Assembly: GCF_001429725.1 (NCBI RefSeq)
Contig: NZ_LMHV01000040.1
Location: 141,825 to 205,824, forward strand
Direction of reading: 5' to 3'
Length of the DNA stretch: 64,000 nt
DNA from: Rhizobium sp. Root708
GTDB lineage: Bacteria; Pseudomonadota; Alphaproteobacteria; Rhizobiales; Rhizobiaceae
Part shown: piece by piece, positions 17,374-31,304 of the stretch
Numbering within the stretch: the stretch's first letter is position 1
Layout of the letters: every line of letters begins with the position of its first letter
The notes under the pieces: generated by a model
The model's database searches: none
Told to the model about the DNA's origin: nothing
What the model saw: the letters and a program-made list of their open reading frames with translations, nothing else
Position numbers and translations under genes: made by a program

Positions 17374-18597
17374 ATGACTCAAAATCACAGAAACTCCCTT
17401 CGTGGTCTTGCTATCGCATTCATCGTGACCGCGACTGCCGGTCTGGCCCCCCTAAACGCGAAGGCTGACCAGCGGTTCCAGAAATGGATCGCGGACTTTT
17501 ATCAAACTGCCGCGCAAAATGGCATCAGCAAGGCAACCTACAGGAAAGCCTTCTCCGGCGTCACGGATCCGGATCCCACGGTGCTCGAAAAAGCTGCCTA
17601 TCAGCCTGAATTTACAACGAAAATTTGGGACTATGTAGATTCTCGTGTAAACCCGTATACGGTGCAGATCGGCCGCAAGATGGCGGCGAAACATGCCTCC
17701 ACACTCAATGCGATCGAGCGCCACTTCGGCGTCGACAAAACAATTCTCCTCGCCATCTGGTCGATGGAGTCCAACTATGGCGCAGTTCTCGAGAAGGACG
17801 ACAGGCTGCATTACGTTCCGCGCGCGCTGGCAACGCTTGCCTATGCCGACGAACGCCGCGCGAATTTCGCCAAGAAGCAGCTCGTCGCCGCGCTGAAAAT
17901 CCTGCAGAACGGCGATATCTCGCCCGACGGTATGACCGGTTCCTGGGCAGGCGCCATGGGCCACACGCAGTTCATTCCGACTAGCTACCTTCTTTACGCG
18001 GTCGATGCCGATGGCAACGGTCATCGCGATATCTGGAATTCCGTCCCCGACGCGCTCGCGACGTCGGCTAACCTCCTCATGAAGAACGGCTGGGAAGCCG
18101 GTAAGACTTGGGGTTACGAGGTGAGCGTTTCGCAGAACGCGGCAAAGCAGGTCGGCAAGACCCACACCCTTGCCCAATGGGCAGCCATGGGCGTGACGCG
18201 GCCGAACGGCAAGAGCTTTCGTGACGGCGGCAGCAAGGCCATTCTGAAAATGCCGGGCGGTCCGAACGGCCCGGGCTTCCTGATGACCAGCAACTTCTTC
18301 ACCATCAAGAAGTACAACGCCTCCGACAGCTATGCGATCGCGGTCGGCCTCCTGGCGGACGAGATTGCCGGCTACGGCGGCATGAAGCAGCGCTGGCCGC
18401 GGCCTGATGGCACGCTCGACGTCAAGGAAAAGTTCGAGCTGCAGACACGCCTCAAGGCGCTTGGCTACTACGACGGTGAAGTGGACGGCAACTTCGGCAG
18501 CGGCTCCAAGGCCGCGATATCAGCCGTCCAGAGCCGAATGGGCATGCAGCAGGATGGCGAACCCTCGCTGCCGTTGCTGAACGCGCTTCGCAAGTAG
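17374..18597 (+). CDS. Lytic murein transglycosylase with peptidoglycan-binding domain
   Basis: This periplasmic enzyme of 407 residues cleaves the MurNAc-GlcNAc bond to form 1,6-anhydro ends. It has a signal peptide (to about residue 31, ...LNAKA), then an MltB-type SLT_2 domain (about 35-325) with the catalytic Glu in SMESNYG (E132), GSWAGAMGHTQFIPTSY (about 190-206) and a C-terminal PG_binding_1 domain (about 345-405; LQTRLKALGYYDGEVDGNFG). Length fits the rhizobial MltB-like family. About 200 bases separate it from the divergent galU. A partial hairpin lies downstream but lacks a T-run. Confidence 0.92.
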   Translation: MTQNHRNSLRGLAIAFIVTATAGLAPLNAKADQRFQKWIADFYQTAAQNGISKATYRKAFSGVTDPDPTVLEKAAYQPEFTTKIWDYVDSRVNPYTVQIGRKMAAKHASTLNAIERHFGVDKTILLAIWSMESNYGAVLEKDDRLHYVPRALATLAYADERRANFAKKQLVAALKILQNGDISPDGMTGSWAGAMGHTQFIPTSYLLYAVDADGNGHRDIWNSVPDALATSANLLMKNGWEAGKTWGYEVSVSQNAAKQVGKTHTLAQWAAMGVTRPNGKSFRDGGSKAILKMPGGPNGPGFLMTSNFFTIKKYNASDSYAIAVGLLADEIAGYGGMKQRWPRPDGTLDVKEKFELQTRLKALGYYDGEVDGNFGSGSKAAISAVQSRMGMQQDGEPSLPLLNALRK

Positions 18598-18681
18598 GAC
18601 CGGTGTCCGCACCCTACGTTTTGAGGTGTGGACGCTTCCGCCGCTCCGTGAGAAAATAGCGGCAGATGCGAGGCTGTTGAT

Positions 18682-19890
18682 ATGCGTAAACGAGTAAAGA
18701 GGGAAACCGCCCGCTGGGGCGTCATCGGCGCCGCCGCCCTCATATTGTCCTCAGGCATCCTGCCGCCGTTTGGCGTTGCTGAAGCACAGCAAGGCTATTA
18801 TCAGCGCCGTTCCATTCTCGATTTCTTCCTCGGCCGCCGTTACATCGACGATTACCCGCCGGCTCCGAACGGAAGCGCGCCGCCGCGCTCCATTCCCAAG
18901 AAGAAGAAGACGGCTCCGAAAGCGACTGTTGCTGCTCCCCGCCCGGCACCGCCGGTCGCGCCCCCGGAAGAGAAGGCCGTGGAAAAGCTCGACACCGCCC
19001 AGAAGATTCTCGTCGTCGGCGACTTTCTTGCAGGCGGGCTCGGCGTCGGCATGGACGCTGCTTTCCAGGATTCGCCGGGTGTGGTCATCGAGACCCATAG
19101 CAACGTCGCCTCGGGCCTCGTGCGCGACGACTATTACGACTGGCCGTCGCAGCTGACGAAGTTCATGGACGAAAGCAAGCCGGCGATGGTCGTCGTCCTG
19201 CTTGGCGCCAACGACCGGCAGCAGATGGTCACCGACAGCGGCAAGGAGAAATTCCGCACCGACGGTTGGTTCGCGGAATATCAGCGCCGTGTCGCAAGCT
19301 TCGGCAAGGAAGTGACCGCCCGCAAGATTCCCCTGCTCTGGGTCGGATTGCCGGCTTTCGATTCTCCTTCGATGACATCGGACGCGCTGCAGATGAACCA
19401 GCTCTACCGCAAGCAGGTCGAGAGCGTCGGCGGCGAGTTCGTCGATGTCTGGGACGGCTTTGTCAACGAGAACGGCGAATTCATCGTGACCGGCTCCGAC
19501 ATCAACGGTCAGCAGGTTCGCCTGAGAACATCGGATGGCATCAATCTGACCGAGGCAGGCCGCCGCAAGCTCGCCTTCTATGTCGAAAAGCCAGTCCGCC
19601 GCATCCTCGGCACACAGGCGAGCCCCGATCTGGTCCGGCTCGACAGCAGCAATGTGCCGGCGCTCGACCTCTCTTCCAACCCTGCCGACCACACCGATCC
19701 GATCAGCCTTTCCGACCCCAATCTCGACGGCGGAACGGCGCTCCTCGGAGGAGCCGTGCAGCCCGTCTCCACCGGCAAGTCACCGCGCGACAAATTGGTT
19801 CAGGACGGCGAAATGGCCCCGCCACCGGCAGGGCGCGTCGACGACTATTCGATGACGCCCTTAAAACCGGCCGAAGTTTCCGCGAAGTAA
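18682..19890 (+). CDS. DUF459 SGNH-fold periplasmic protein, catalytic residues not conserved
   Basis: The 402-residue protein has an N-terminal signal or anchor (residues 14-36), a basic Pro-rich linker (about 60-100) and a DUF459 SGNH-hydrolase-like domain (about 105-315). The blocks are recognisable: VVGDFLAGG (G113-D114-F115), GANDRQ (175-180) and DGINLTEAG (D285-N288). In active SGNH enzymes the first block is GDS and the last is DxxH. Here the nucleophile Ser is Phe115 and the catalytic His is Asn288, so esterase activity is doubtful. The C-terminal 85 residues are low complexity. Neighbours are cell-wall and envelope genes, suggesting an envelope role. Confidence 0.75.
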   Translation: MRKRVKRETARWGVIGAAALILSSGILPPFGVAEAQQGYYQRRSILDFFLGRRYIDDYPPAPNGSAPPRSIPKKKKTAPKATVAAPRPAPPVAPPEEKAVEKLDTAQKILVVGDFLAGGLGVGMDAAFQDSPGVVIETHSNVASGLVRDDYYDWPSQLTKFMDESKPAMVVVLLGANDRQQMVTDSGKEKFRTDGWFAEYQRRVASFGKEVTARKIPLLWVGLPAFDSPSMTSDALQMNQLYRKQVESVGGEFVDVWDGFVNENGEFIVTGSDINGQQVRLRTSDGINLTEAGRRKLAFYVEKPVRRILGTQASPDLVRLDSSNVPALDLSSNPADHTDPISLSDPNLDGGTALLGGAVQPVSTGKSPRDKLVQDGEMAPPPAGRVDDYSMTPLKPAEVSAK

Positions 19891-19982
19891 GATGGGCCGT
19901 GTGAAGCGGCAACCCTAACGCGGAATACCTACTTTCCGAAAAATCTCTCGTTCGGATCGACGAGCTCGGATGTCCGCTTTGC

Positions 19983-19996
19983 GCCAGAAGCGGTCA
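19983..19996. repeat. 14-bp direct repeat, left copy
   Basis: GCCAGAAGCGGTCA recurs exactly at 23184-23197. The two copies bracket the VOC gene and both DUF1254/DUF1214 genes. The left copy is also one arm of an imperfect inverted repeat (ATGTCCGCTT ... AAGCGGTCAT). Confidence 0.6.
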
Positions 19997-20024
19997 TTTC
20001 ACGACTGCTGCTGCTATGGTTCCA

Positions 20025-20408
20025 TCACTCGTAGGCGACGAACGAGATCACGTTCCCGTCCGGGTCGCGGACATGGAAGTCCGTTCCACCCCAGGGCTGG
20101 CTGGTTGGCTCCTGCGCAAACTCCGCGCCGCGGCCCCGCAGCTCCTCAAACAACCCGCGTACGTCCGAAACCTCAATTGTAGCGAGAATAAGCGAGACCT
20201 CGCGTGCTGCCAGATTGGCAAAATTCGGTTTGCTGACACACCGAAGATGCAGGCAGGCCGCGCCGCGCGACACAGCGCCGTAAAACGGCGGCGTACCGTG
20301 GAGGAAATCGACGTCAAATCCGAGTTTCTCGTGAAAGAATTGGGCGCTCGCCGGCACATCACGCACAAAGAGGATCGGGACGATGGATGTCAGGGCAATT
20401 TCGCTCAT
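20025..20408 (-). CDS. VOC (glyoxalase/bleomycin-resistance fold) protein
   Basis: This 127-residue cytoplasmic protein has the paired beta-alpha-beta-beta-beta modules of the vicinal-oxygen-chelate superfamily. IVPILFVRDVPASAQFFHEKLGF opens the first and WGGTDFHVRDPDGNVISF closes the second; the Asp-Pro-(D/E)-Gly-Asn turn is the family hallmark. The start at 20408 (MSEIAL) follows GGAGAC; an ATG 27 bases upstream is in frame but has a poorer RBS. Members include glyoxalases, dioxygenases and drug-binding proteins. The substrate is unknown. It lies inside the direct-repeat-flanked segment, divergent from the DUF1254 genes. Confidence 0.82.
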   Translation of the reverse strand: MSEIALTSIVPILFVRDVPASAQFFHEKLGFDVDFLHGTPPFYGAVSRGAACLHLRCVSKPNFANLAAREVSLILATIEVSDVRGLFEELRGRGAEFAQEPTSQPWGGTDFHVRDPDGNVISFVAYE

Positions 20409-20671
20409 GCATGTCTCCGCTACGTCGATATCCACTGGTTGAGTCTACAGGTCGATCCATCTGTCTGCAAAGAGGCCGAGCCAAACGAGAGCGCCTCGTC
20501 CGCAAAGCGCCAATCGCGGACACAACGCCCACTCGGCATGAGCGCCTAACCGGGCCTGAACGCGTACATTTACCGTTACGTACTTCCCGATTCTTTGGTG
20601 CCAGCGCACACTTCCATACGTTAGAGGCTGACGTCAGTGGCCGCAAATTTAGGGTGCAGCGGGAGGTCGAC

Positions 20672-22122
20672 ATGCCATCGCAGGAAACAGGGCAGCATCG
20701 TTCCATAGGCCTCCTCACGCGCCGCGACGCGCTTCTGCGCTCGGCAGCGCTTGCGATCATGCCCCTTGGGCTCGGCTTTACTCCCCTGCGCGCGCAGGAG
20801 CTGTCGGTCGAGGATGTTCGTAAGATCGCCAAGGACGCCTATGTCTATGGCTTTCCGCTCGTAGACAGCTACCGAATTCAATATTCCTACTTCGTCGATG
20901 CCAAGGGCCCGGAGTATAAGGGGCACTGGAATGAGGTTCACAACACGGCGCGTGTCTATACGCCCGAAGACAAAGCCATCCAGTCGCCGAACTCGGATAC
21001 GCCTTACTCGTTCGTCGGCGTCGATCTGCGGGCTGAACCCGTGGTCTTGACGGTGCCCGACGTGGACGAAGGACGCTACTATTCCGTCCAGTTCATCGAT
21101 GGTACACCTTCAACTTCGCCTATGTTGGAAGTCGCGCGACCGGAAACGCTGCGGGGCGCTTCCTGCTTGCAGGACCAGGCTGGAAAGGCGAGCGTCCGCC
21201 GGGGATCAAGGATGTCATCCGGTGTGAGACCGAGATGGCCTTCCTCATCTACCGGACGCAGCTCTTCGGTACCGATGACATCGCAAACGTCCAGAAGATT
21301 CAGTCCGGATACAAAATTGAGCCATTGTCTACAGTCCTTGGCCAGGTGCCACCGCAGCAGCCTGAAATCTCCTTCGTTCCGCCCCTTGGCCGAGATGAGC
21401 AGAAAACGTCTCCCAAGTTCTTCGAGATGCTGGATTTCGTATTGCGATTATGCCCGGTGAATCCCAGCGAAACAGACATCAGGAAGCAGTTTGCGAAGCT
21501 TGGCGTGGGAACGGATAAGCCATTCGACGTCGACGCACTGCACCCTGATATCGGGCAGGCGATCGAACTCGGGATCAAGGACGCCTGGGAGACCTTCGAG
21601 GAGTTCAAGCACGCGAAAATCGACACCGGCGAAGTCGCAAGCGGCGACATGGCAGGTTCCCGCGATTTTCTCGACAACAACTATCTCTATCGGATGTCGG
21701 CCGCCGTCCTCGGCATCTACGGCAATTCCAAACAGGAAGCCATGTATCCGGTGTATTTCACCGACGCGGACATGAAGCCGATGAGCGGGGCGAACACCTA
21801 CGCCTTGCGCTTCGCGCCGGGCGGGCTGCCGCCGGTCAATGCGTTCTGGTCGCTCACGCTCTACAAGCTTCCCGAGAGCATTCTGTCGGCAAATCCGCTC
21901 AACCGTTACCTTATCAACTCGCCAATGCTGGAAACGCTGAAAAAGGACGCGGATGGCGGGTTGACGCTGCACATACAAAACGCTTCGCCGGGCGAGGAGA
22001 AGGAAGCAAACTGGCTTCCGGCGCCAGACGGACCGTTCTTCCTGGCAATGCGGCTCTACTGGCCCAAGCAGCAAGCGCTGGATGGGCAATGGAAGGCCCC
22101 GCCAGTGGTTCGAATGAACTGA
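20672..22122 (+). pseudogene. DUF1254/DUF1214 protein interrupted by a frameshift
   Basis: The first part (from ATG 20672, RBS GGGAGGT) has a Tat-like signal (TRRDALLRSAALA...PLRAQ) and a DUF1254 domain through YYSVQFIDG. The frame then breaks. From about 21105 the matching reading is one frame over: TFNFAYVGSRATGNAAG, then GWKGERPPGIKDVIRCETEM, running into the DUF1214 domain that ends at 22122. Restoring one base near 21101-21105 (GGT-AC to GGTTAC) would rejoin the frames as ...FIDGYTFNFAY..., giving a protein of about 483 residues. This is either a true single-base deletion or a sequencing error. An identical domain order is intact in the next gene. Function is unknown; related proteins are exported. 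Confidence 0.85.
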
Positions 22123-22136
22123 TCAGGGAGACCGGC

Positions 22137-23165
22137 ATGAAAACCGTGCGAGCTTTGTTGGTTGTGGGTGGTTTCTCTATTTTCGGTGCAGCCGGGGTGT
22201 CTGCCGCCGAACCGGTGACCGTTGATAATTTCACGCGCGCCGAATCCGACCTCTATTTCGGAAATGCCATCAAGGACGCAGGCGGGCCTGGGGTGTTTCA
22301 TCATCGCCGGGAGCCGATGCAGATCTCTCATCAGGTGGTGATCCGCGCCAATCGCGACACGCTTTACTCCTCTGCGGTGTTCGATCTCGATGCTGGCCCC
22401 GTCACCCTGACGATGCCCGATCCCGGCAACCGGTTCATGTCGCTTATGGCGATCAACGAAGACCACTATGTGGTTGGCGACATCCGATATGGTGCAGGGA
22501 GTTATACCTACGACAAGAACGCCGTTGGAACGCGTTACATGCTGATTGGTATCCGCACGCTGGTGATTCCCGACGATGCCGATGACGTCGAAACGGTCCA
22601 CAAGCTGCAGGAGCAAATCAAGGTCGACCAGCCGGGCGGCAAAGGGGCATTTGATATTCCAACCTGGGATGACGCGAGCCAGAAGAAGGTGCGCGATGCG
22701 CTACTGGTGCTTGGCTCGACAATTCCAGACTTCAGGGGAGCGTTCGGGAGCAAGGAGACGGTGAACCCGATCCGCCACCTGATCGGTACGGCGCTCGGAT
22801 GGGGCGGCAATCCCGACAAGGACGCGTTCTACCTGAACGTCACGCCACCACAAAACGACGGCAAGACCGTCTATGATCTCACCGTCAAGGACGTACCCGT
22901 CGATGGTTTCTGGTCCATCAGCGTCTACAATGCCGAGGGTTATTTTGAGGCGAATGAGCTCAACGCCTACACGCTCAACAATATCACGGCGAAAAAGGAA
23001 CCTGATAGTTCGGTGAAGGTTCAGTTCGGAGCCTGTGACGGCAAAGTTGAAAACTGCATCCCTATCGCAAACGGTTGGAACTACACAGTCCGGCTATATC
23101 GCCCACGTCAGGAACTGCTGGATGGTCGCTGGACATTCCCGGAGCCGATCCCAGTCGCCCGATGA
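22137..23165 (+). CDS. DUF1254/DUF1214 domain exported protein
   Basis: This protein of 342 residues begins with a Sec signal (MKTVRALLVVGGFSIFGAAG...SAAE, about residue 22). A shortened DUF1254 region (HQVVIRANRDTLYSSAVFDLDAG, about 60-82) is followed by a C-terminal DUF1214 domain (about 230-340; VPVDGFWSISVYNAEGYFE, WNYTVRLYRPRQELLDGRW). It starts 15 bases after the frameshifted paralogue, with GGGAG before the ATG, so the two probably share a transcript. The family is widespread, often horizontally moved, and without a settled biochemical role. Confidence 0.82.
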   Translation: MKTVRALLVVGGFSIFGAAGVSAAEPVTVDNFTRAESDLYFGNAIKDAGGPGVFHHRREPMQISHQVVIRANRDTLYSSAVFDLDAGPVTLTMPDPGNRFMSLMAINEDHYVVGDIRYGAGSYTYDKNAVGTRYMLIGIRTLVIPDDADDVETVHKLQEQIKVDQPGGKGAFDIPTWDDASQKKVRDALLVLGSTIPDFRGAFGSKETVNPIRHLIGTALGWGGNPDKDAFYLNVTPPQNDGKTVYDLTVKDVPVDGFWSISVYNAEGYFEANELNAYTLNNITAKKEPDSSVKVQFGACDGKVENCIPIANGWNYTVRLYRPRQELLDGRWTFPEPIPVAR

Positions 23166-23183
23166 TAGGCTCCTAGACGGGTA

Positions 23184-23197
23184 GCCAGAAGCGGTCA
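23184..23197. repeat. 14-bp direct repeat, right copy
   Basis: Exact copy of GCCAGAAGCGGTCA at 19983-19996, lying 19 bases after the DUF1254/DUF1214 stop and before the gltD terminator. It marks the right edge of a possible inserted segment of about 3.2 kb. Confidence 0.6.
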
Positions 23198-23258
23198 CCA
23201 ACTTGTCAGGTTGCACACCTGTCCGAAAACATGCGGTGGATCAGCATCGCCACCCAAC

Positions 23259-23283
23259 AAAAAGGGCCGCTCGAAGCGGCCCC
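23259..23283 (-). terminator. Rho-independent terminator of gltD
   Basis: On the minus strand GGGCCGCT / AGCGGCCC forms a perfect eight-base-pair stem with a TCG loop, followed by TTTTTG. It lies 25 bases past the gltD stop. Confidence 0.9.
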
Positions 23284-23307
23284 ATTCATTGTATCGATAC
23301 CGGTCGC

Positions 23308-24762
23308 TTAACGCGGCAGTACCGTCGAGCCCATCAGGGCTTCGTCGATGGCGCGGGCGGCCTGGCGGCCTTCGCGGATGGCCCAGACCACCAGCGACTG
23401 GCCGCGGCGCACGTCGCCCGCCGTCCAGAACTTGTCGACCGAGGTTTTGTAGTCGCGGTCGTTGGCAACGACGTTGGTCGAGCCACGACGGTCGGTGTTG
23501 AGCGTGAGCTTGCCGTCCAGTTCCTTGAGCACGCTGTCCTTGAACGGGCCGCTAAAACCGATCGCGATGAAGGCGAGATCGGCCTTGATGATGAACTCCG
23601 TGCCGGCGATCGGCTTGCGGCGCTCGTCGACTTCGCAGCACTTCACGCCGGTCAGCACACCGTCTTCGCCAACGAACTCGAGCGTTGCCACCTGGAATTC
23701 GCGGATCGCGCCTTCTGCCTGCGACGAGGAGGTGCGCATCTTGGTCGCCCAGAACGGCCAGACAGCGAGCTTGTCTTCCTTCTCCGGCGGCTGCGGGCGG
23801 ATGTCGAGCTGCGTGACCTTCACAGCACCCTGACGGAATGCCGTCCCGACGCAGTCCGATGCGGTATCGCCACCGCCGACGACGACGACATGCTTGGCGC
23901 CTGCGAGTATCGGGTCCGACGCCCAGCCCACGCTGTCGATGTTTTCGCGGCCGACGCGCTTGTTCTGCTGCACGAGATACGGCATCGCGTCATGGACGCC
24001 AGCCAGTTCGACACCGGGAATGCCGGCTTCGCGCGGCGTTTCCGAACCACCGCAATAGAGCACCGCGTCGTGGTCGGCGAGCAACTGCTCGACCTTCACG
24101 TCGACGCCGATATTGACGCCATAGTGGAAGGTGACGCCCTCGCCCTGCATCTGCTCGACGCGGCGATCGATGAAGTTCTTTTCCATCTTGAAGTCAGGAA
24201 TACCGTAGCGAAGGAGACCGCCCGCCTTGCTTTCGCGCTCGTACAGATGGACCTCGTGACCTGCACGACCAAGCTGCTGGGCAGCTGCCATGCCCGCCGG
24301 GCCGGAACCGATGATCGCAACCTTTTTGCCGGTGTGAACAGTAGCCGGCTGCGGCCGGATGAAGCCGAGCTCATAGGCCTTGTCGGCGATCGCCTGTTCG
24401 ACAGTCTTGATCGCAACTGGCGTGTCTTCGAGGTTCAGCGTGCAAGCTTCTTCGCAGGGTGCCGGGCAGACGCGACCGGTGAACTCAGGGAAGTTGTTGG
24501 TCGAATGCAGGTTATGGATCGCCGCTTCCCAGTTGTTGTTGTAAACCAGATCGTTCCAATCAGGGATCTGGTTGTGCACAGGACAACCGGTCGGGCCGTG
24601 ACAATAAGGGATGCCACAGTCCATGCAGCGGGCTGCCTGTTTCTGCACTTCCGGGTCCGACATCGGGATTGTGAATTCGCGGAAATGCCGGATGCGATCC
24701 GACGCCGGCTGATACTTCGCTACCTGCCGGTCGATTTCCAGAAACCCTGTGACCTTACCCAT
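23308..24762 (-). CDS. gltD: Glutamate synthase (NADPH) small subunit
   Basis: This 484-residue subunit passes electrons from NADPH via FAD and 4Fe-4S clusters to GltB for glutamate formation from glutamine and 2-oxoglutarate. N-terminal cysteine clusters are CMDCGIPYC (about 49-57) and CPAPCEEAC (about 108-116). The FAD Rossmann motif GSGPAGMAAA (about 156-165) and the NADPH motif VVVGGGDTASDC (about 294-305) follow. ATG 24762 (MGKVTGFLEID) is the standard GltD start and is preceded by AAGGGA; 40 extra in-frame codons upstream look non-coding. gltB lies 220 bases upstream on the same strand. Confidence 0.96.
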   Translation of the reverse strand: MGKVTGFLEIDRQVAKYQPASDRIRHFREFTIPMSDPEVQKQAARCMDCGIPYCHGPTGCPVHNQIPDWNDLVYNNNWEAAIHNLHSTNNFPEFTGRVCPAPCEEACTLNLEDTPVAIKTVEQAIADKAYELGFIRPQPATVHTGKKVAIIGSGPAGMAAAQQLGRAGHEVHLYERESKAGGLLRYGIPDFKMEKNFIDRRVEQMQGEGVTFHYGVNIGVDVKVEQLLADHDAVLYCGGSETPREAGIPGVELAGVHDAMPYLVQQNKRVGRENIDSVGWASDPILAGAKHVVVVGGGDTASDCVGTAFRQGAVKVTQLDIRPQPPEKEDKLAVWPFWATKMRTSSSQAEGAIREFQVATLEFVGEDGVLTGVKCCEVDERRKPIAGTEFIIKADLAFIAIGFSGPFKDSVLKELDGKLTLNTDRRGSTNVVANDRDYKTSVDKFWTAGDVRRGQSLVVWAIREGRQAARAIDEALMGSTVLPR

Positions 24763-24982
24763 ATTTTCGTCCCTTACACTCATGACCGCCTCGCCTGCGG
24801 CCAGTTGTCCATCATCAGCCTCGACAGTGGAGGCAGGTTGCTTCTTTCGACCGGCATTAAGATATCCCTTGGGTGCATCCACGTGTCTGCGCTGCCCGAG
24901 GCTGCTGCCGATCCGTGGTTCATTGAGATATTTCGGTCATCCGCCGCGCCGGCACTCACCGGCGCAACGGAAGTAAGCGTAT

Positions 24983-29707
<4,725 letters not shown>

Positions 29708-30244
29708 TCCCTCCTGTCAGAACCCGCGGGGCTGCGGGCGGCTTCTTGTCGTGCGCCGTCCCTGATCCTAGGTTCGACGCGTGACAGCGCTGTTGCACTA
29801 ATTCGAAGATCCGGTCGCCGGCGGCAGGCTTTCCAGGGAAAGCAGCCGTTGCGCTACCGCGCCTGCCATCCGCCTCCGCACGCGGGCATTGCCCGCTTTT
29901 GAAGAACTATAGCGTGAAACCCCACGAGTGTAAGGTTTTTTGGCGCTCTTCGGCCATCGCGGCCAAAGTAGGACAGCAACCCTGTCCTAATTCACTTGAT
30001 CTATGCCAGAAACATCCGACCTGCGCAAGAGTGCAGATTCAAAAAATCAGCGATTTGCGATACAATATTACCCAAATAGCGCTAATCAAGACATAAGATT
30101 ACGCGTTTCCGCACTATTTTGTTTATTGATTGCCGAAGTCAATTTTTGTGATGGATTCCACGCCACCCCTTTGACCGACTGAGGTGATGGCGTAAGGTCG
30201 CCGCCCGAACCCCATCCTCATCACATCCCATCCGGTCTCTTTTC
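29708..30244. other. Divergent promoter region between gltB and the aldolase gene
   Basis: These 537 bases separate divergent genes and must hold both promoters. The part nearest the aldolase (about 30040-30180) is markedly AT-rich. A 65-codon open frame at 29899-30096 has no RBS and no recognisable protein character, so it is not called as a gene. No terminator or known riboswitch pattern was found. Confidence 0.5.
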
Positions 30245-31294
30245 ATGTATTTTGCATCCGACAACTGGGCAGGCGCCCATCGCTCCATTGCCGAACGTCT
30301 GCTCAAGGAATCCGACGGCTTTGCCGCGGCCTATGGCGCAAGCGATCTCGATCGACGCGTCGAACGGCGCTTTGCCGAAATCTTCGAGCGCGAGGTAACC
30401 GTCCTTTTCGTCGGCACCGGCACGGCGGCGAACTCGCTGTCGCTCGCAAGTGTCCAGCGACCGGGCGGCATCACCTTCTGCCATTCGGAGGCGCATGTGA
30501 TCGCCGACGAATGCGGCGCACCCGACTTCTTCAGCGGCGCCCGCCTCGTCGGCGTTCCCGGCCCCGAAGGAAAGATCGATCCGGAAAAGCTCAAGGAAAA
30601 GATTGCGGCCTTCCCGCAGACGGCCGTGCAGCACGGACGCGCAACGGCCGTGACCATCACCCAGGCGACGGAAGCCGGAACGGTCTACAGTCTGTCGGAA
30701 ATCGACGAAATCGCCGAGATCGCCCGGAAGGACAAGCTGCCCCTTCATATGGACGGCGCACGCTTTGCCAACGCCCTTGTCGCCCTCGGCGTCAGCCCGG
30801 CCGAGATGACCTGGAAGCGCGGCATCGACATGCTGTCCTTCGGCGCCACGAAGAATGGTTGCTGGTGCGCGGAAGCAATCGTCTTCTTCAACCCTGATAA
30901 GGCGACGGAGATGCCGTTCATCCGCAAGCGCGCCGCCCAGCTCTTCTCAAAGTCGCGCTTCATCGCGGCCCAGTTCGACGCCTATCTCGAGAACGATCTC
31001 TGGCTCGATCTCGCCCGCCATGCGAACGGCATGTCCGATCGCCTGCGTGCCGGCGTTACCGCAAGCAACGCGTCTCGCCTTGCATGGCCGACGTCAGCCA
31101 ACGAAGTCTTCGCCGTCATTCCGAAGAGCGCCGCGAAAACGGCAGAGGAAAAGGGCGCCAAGTTCTACGCCTGGCCGGTGCCGCCGGCGACACCGGAACT
31201 CGTCGGACCGGACGAAACGCTGGTCCGGCTCGTCACCAGCTTTGCGACCAGCGAGGCAGATGTCGACGGTTTCCTTGGCTGCCTCGCCGGGTAA
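30245..31294 (+). CDS. ltaE: Low-specificity L-threonine aldolase
   Basis: This 349-residue PLP enzyme should cleave L-threonine (or allo-threonine) to glycine and acetaldehyde. The fold-type-I signature is present: the PLP lysine is K203 in SFGATKNG, with HMDGARFANAL about 25 residues before it supplying the cofactor Asp. FVGTGTAANSL (about residues 57-67) and HSEAHVIADE (about 80-89) match the N-terminal binding segments. It is somewhat divergent from E. coli LtaE (333 residues) but fits the alphaproteobacterial group. It stands alone. Confidence 0.88.
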   Translation: MYFASDNWAGAHRSIAERLLKESDGFAAAYGASDLDRRVERRFAEIFEREVTVLFVGTGTAANSLSLASVQRPGGITFCHSEAHVIADECGAPDFFSGARLVGVPGPEGKIDPEKLKEKIAAFPQTAVQHGRATAVTITQATEAGTVYSLSEIDEIAEIARKDKLPLHMDGARFANALVALGVSPAEMTWKRGIDMLSFGATKNGCWCAEAIVFFNPDKATEMPFIRKRAAQLFSKSRFIAAQFDAYLENDLWLDLARHANGMSDRLRAGVTASNASRLAWPTSANEVFAVIPKSAAKTAEEKGAKFYAWPVPPATPELVGPDETLVRLVTSFATSEADVDGFLGCLAG

Positions 31295-31304
31295 GATATC
31301 GGGC

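Noticed and set aside
24763..24882. 40-codon extension of gltD
   Set aside because: GltD proteins start at MGKVTGFLEID; the extra residues look non-coding and an RBS precedes ATG 24762.
29899..30096. 65-codon frame between gltB and ltaE
   Set aside because: No RBS, no hydrophobic or domain pattern, and located in the divergent promoter region.
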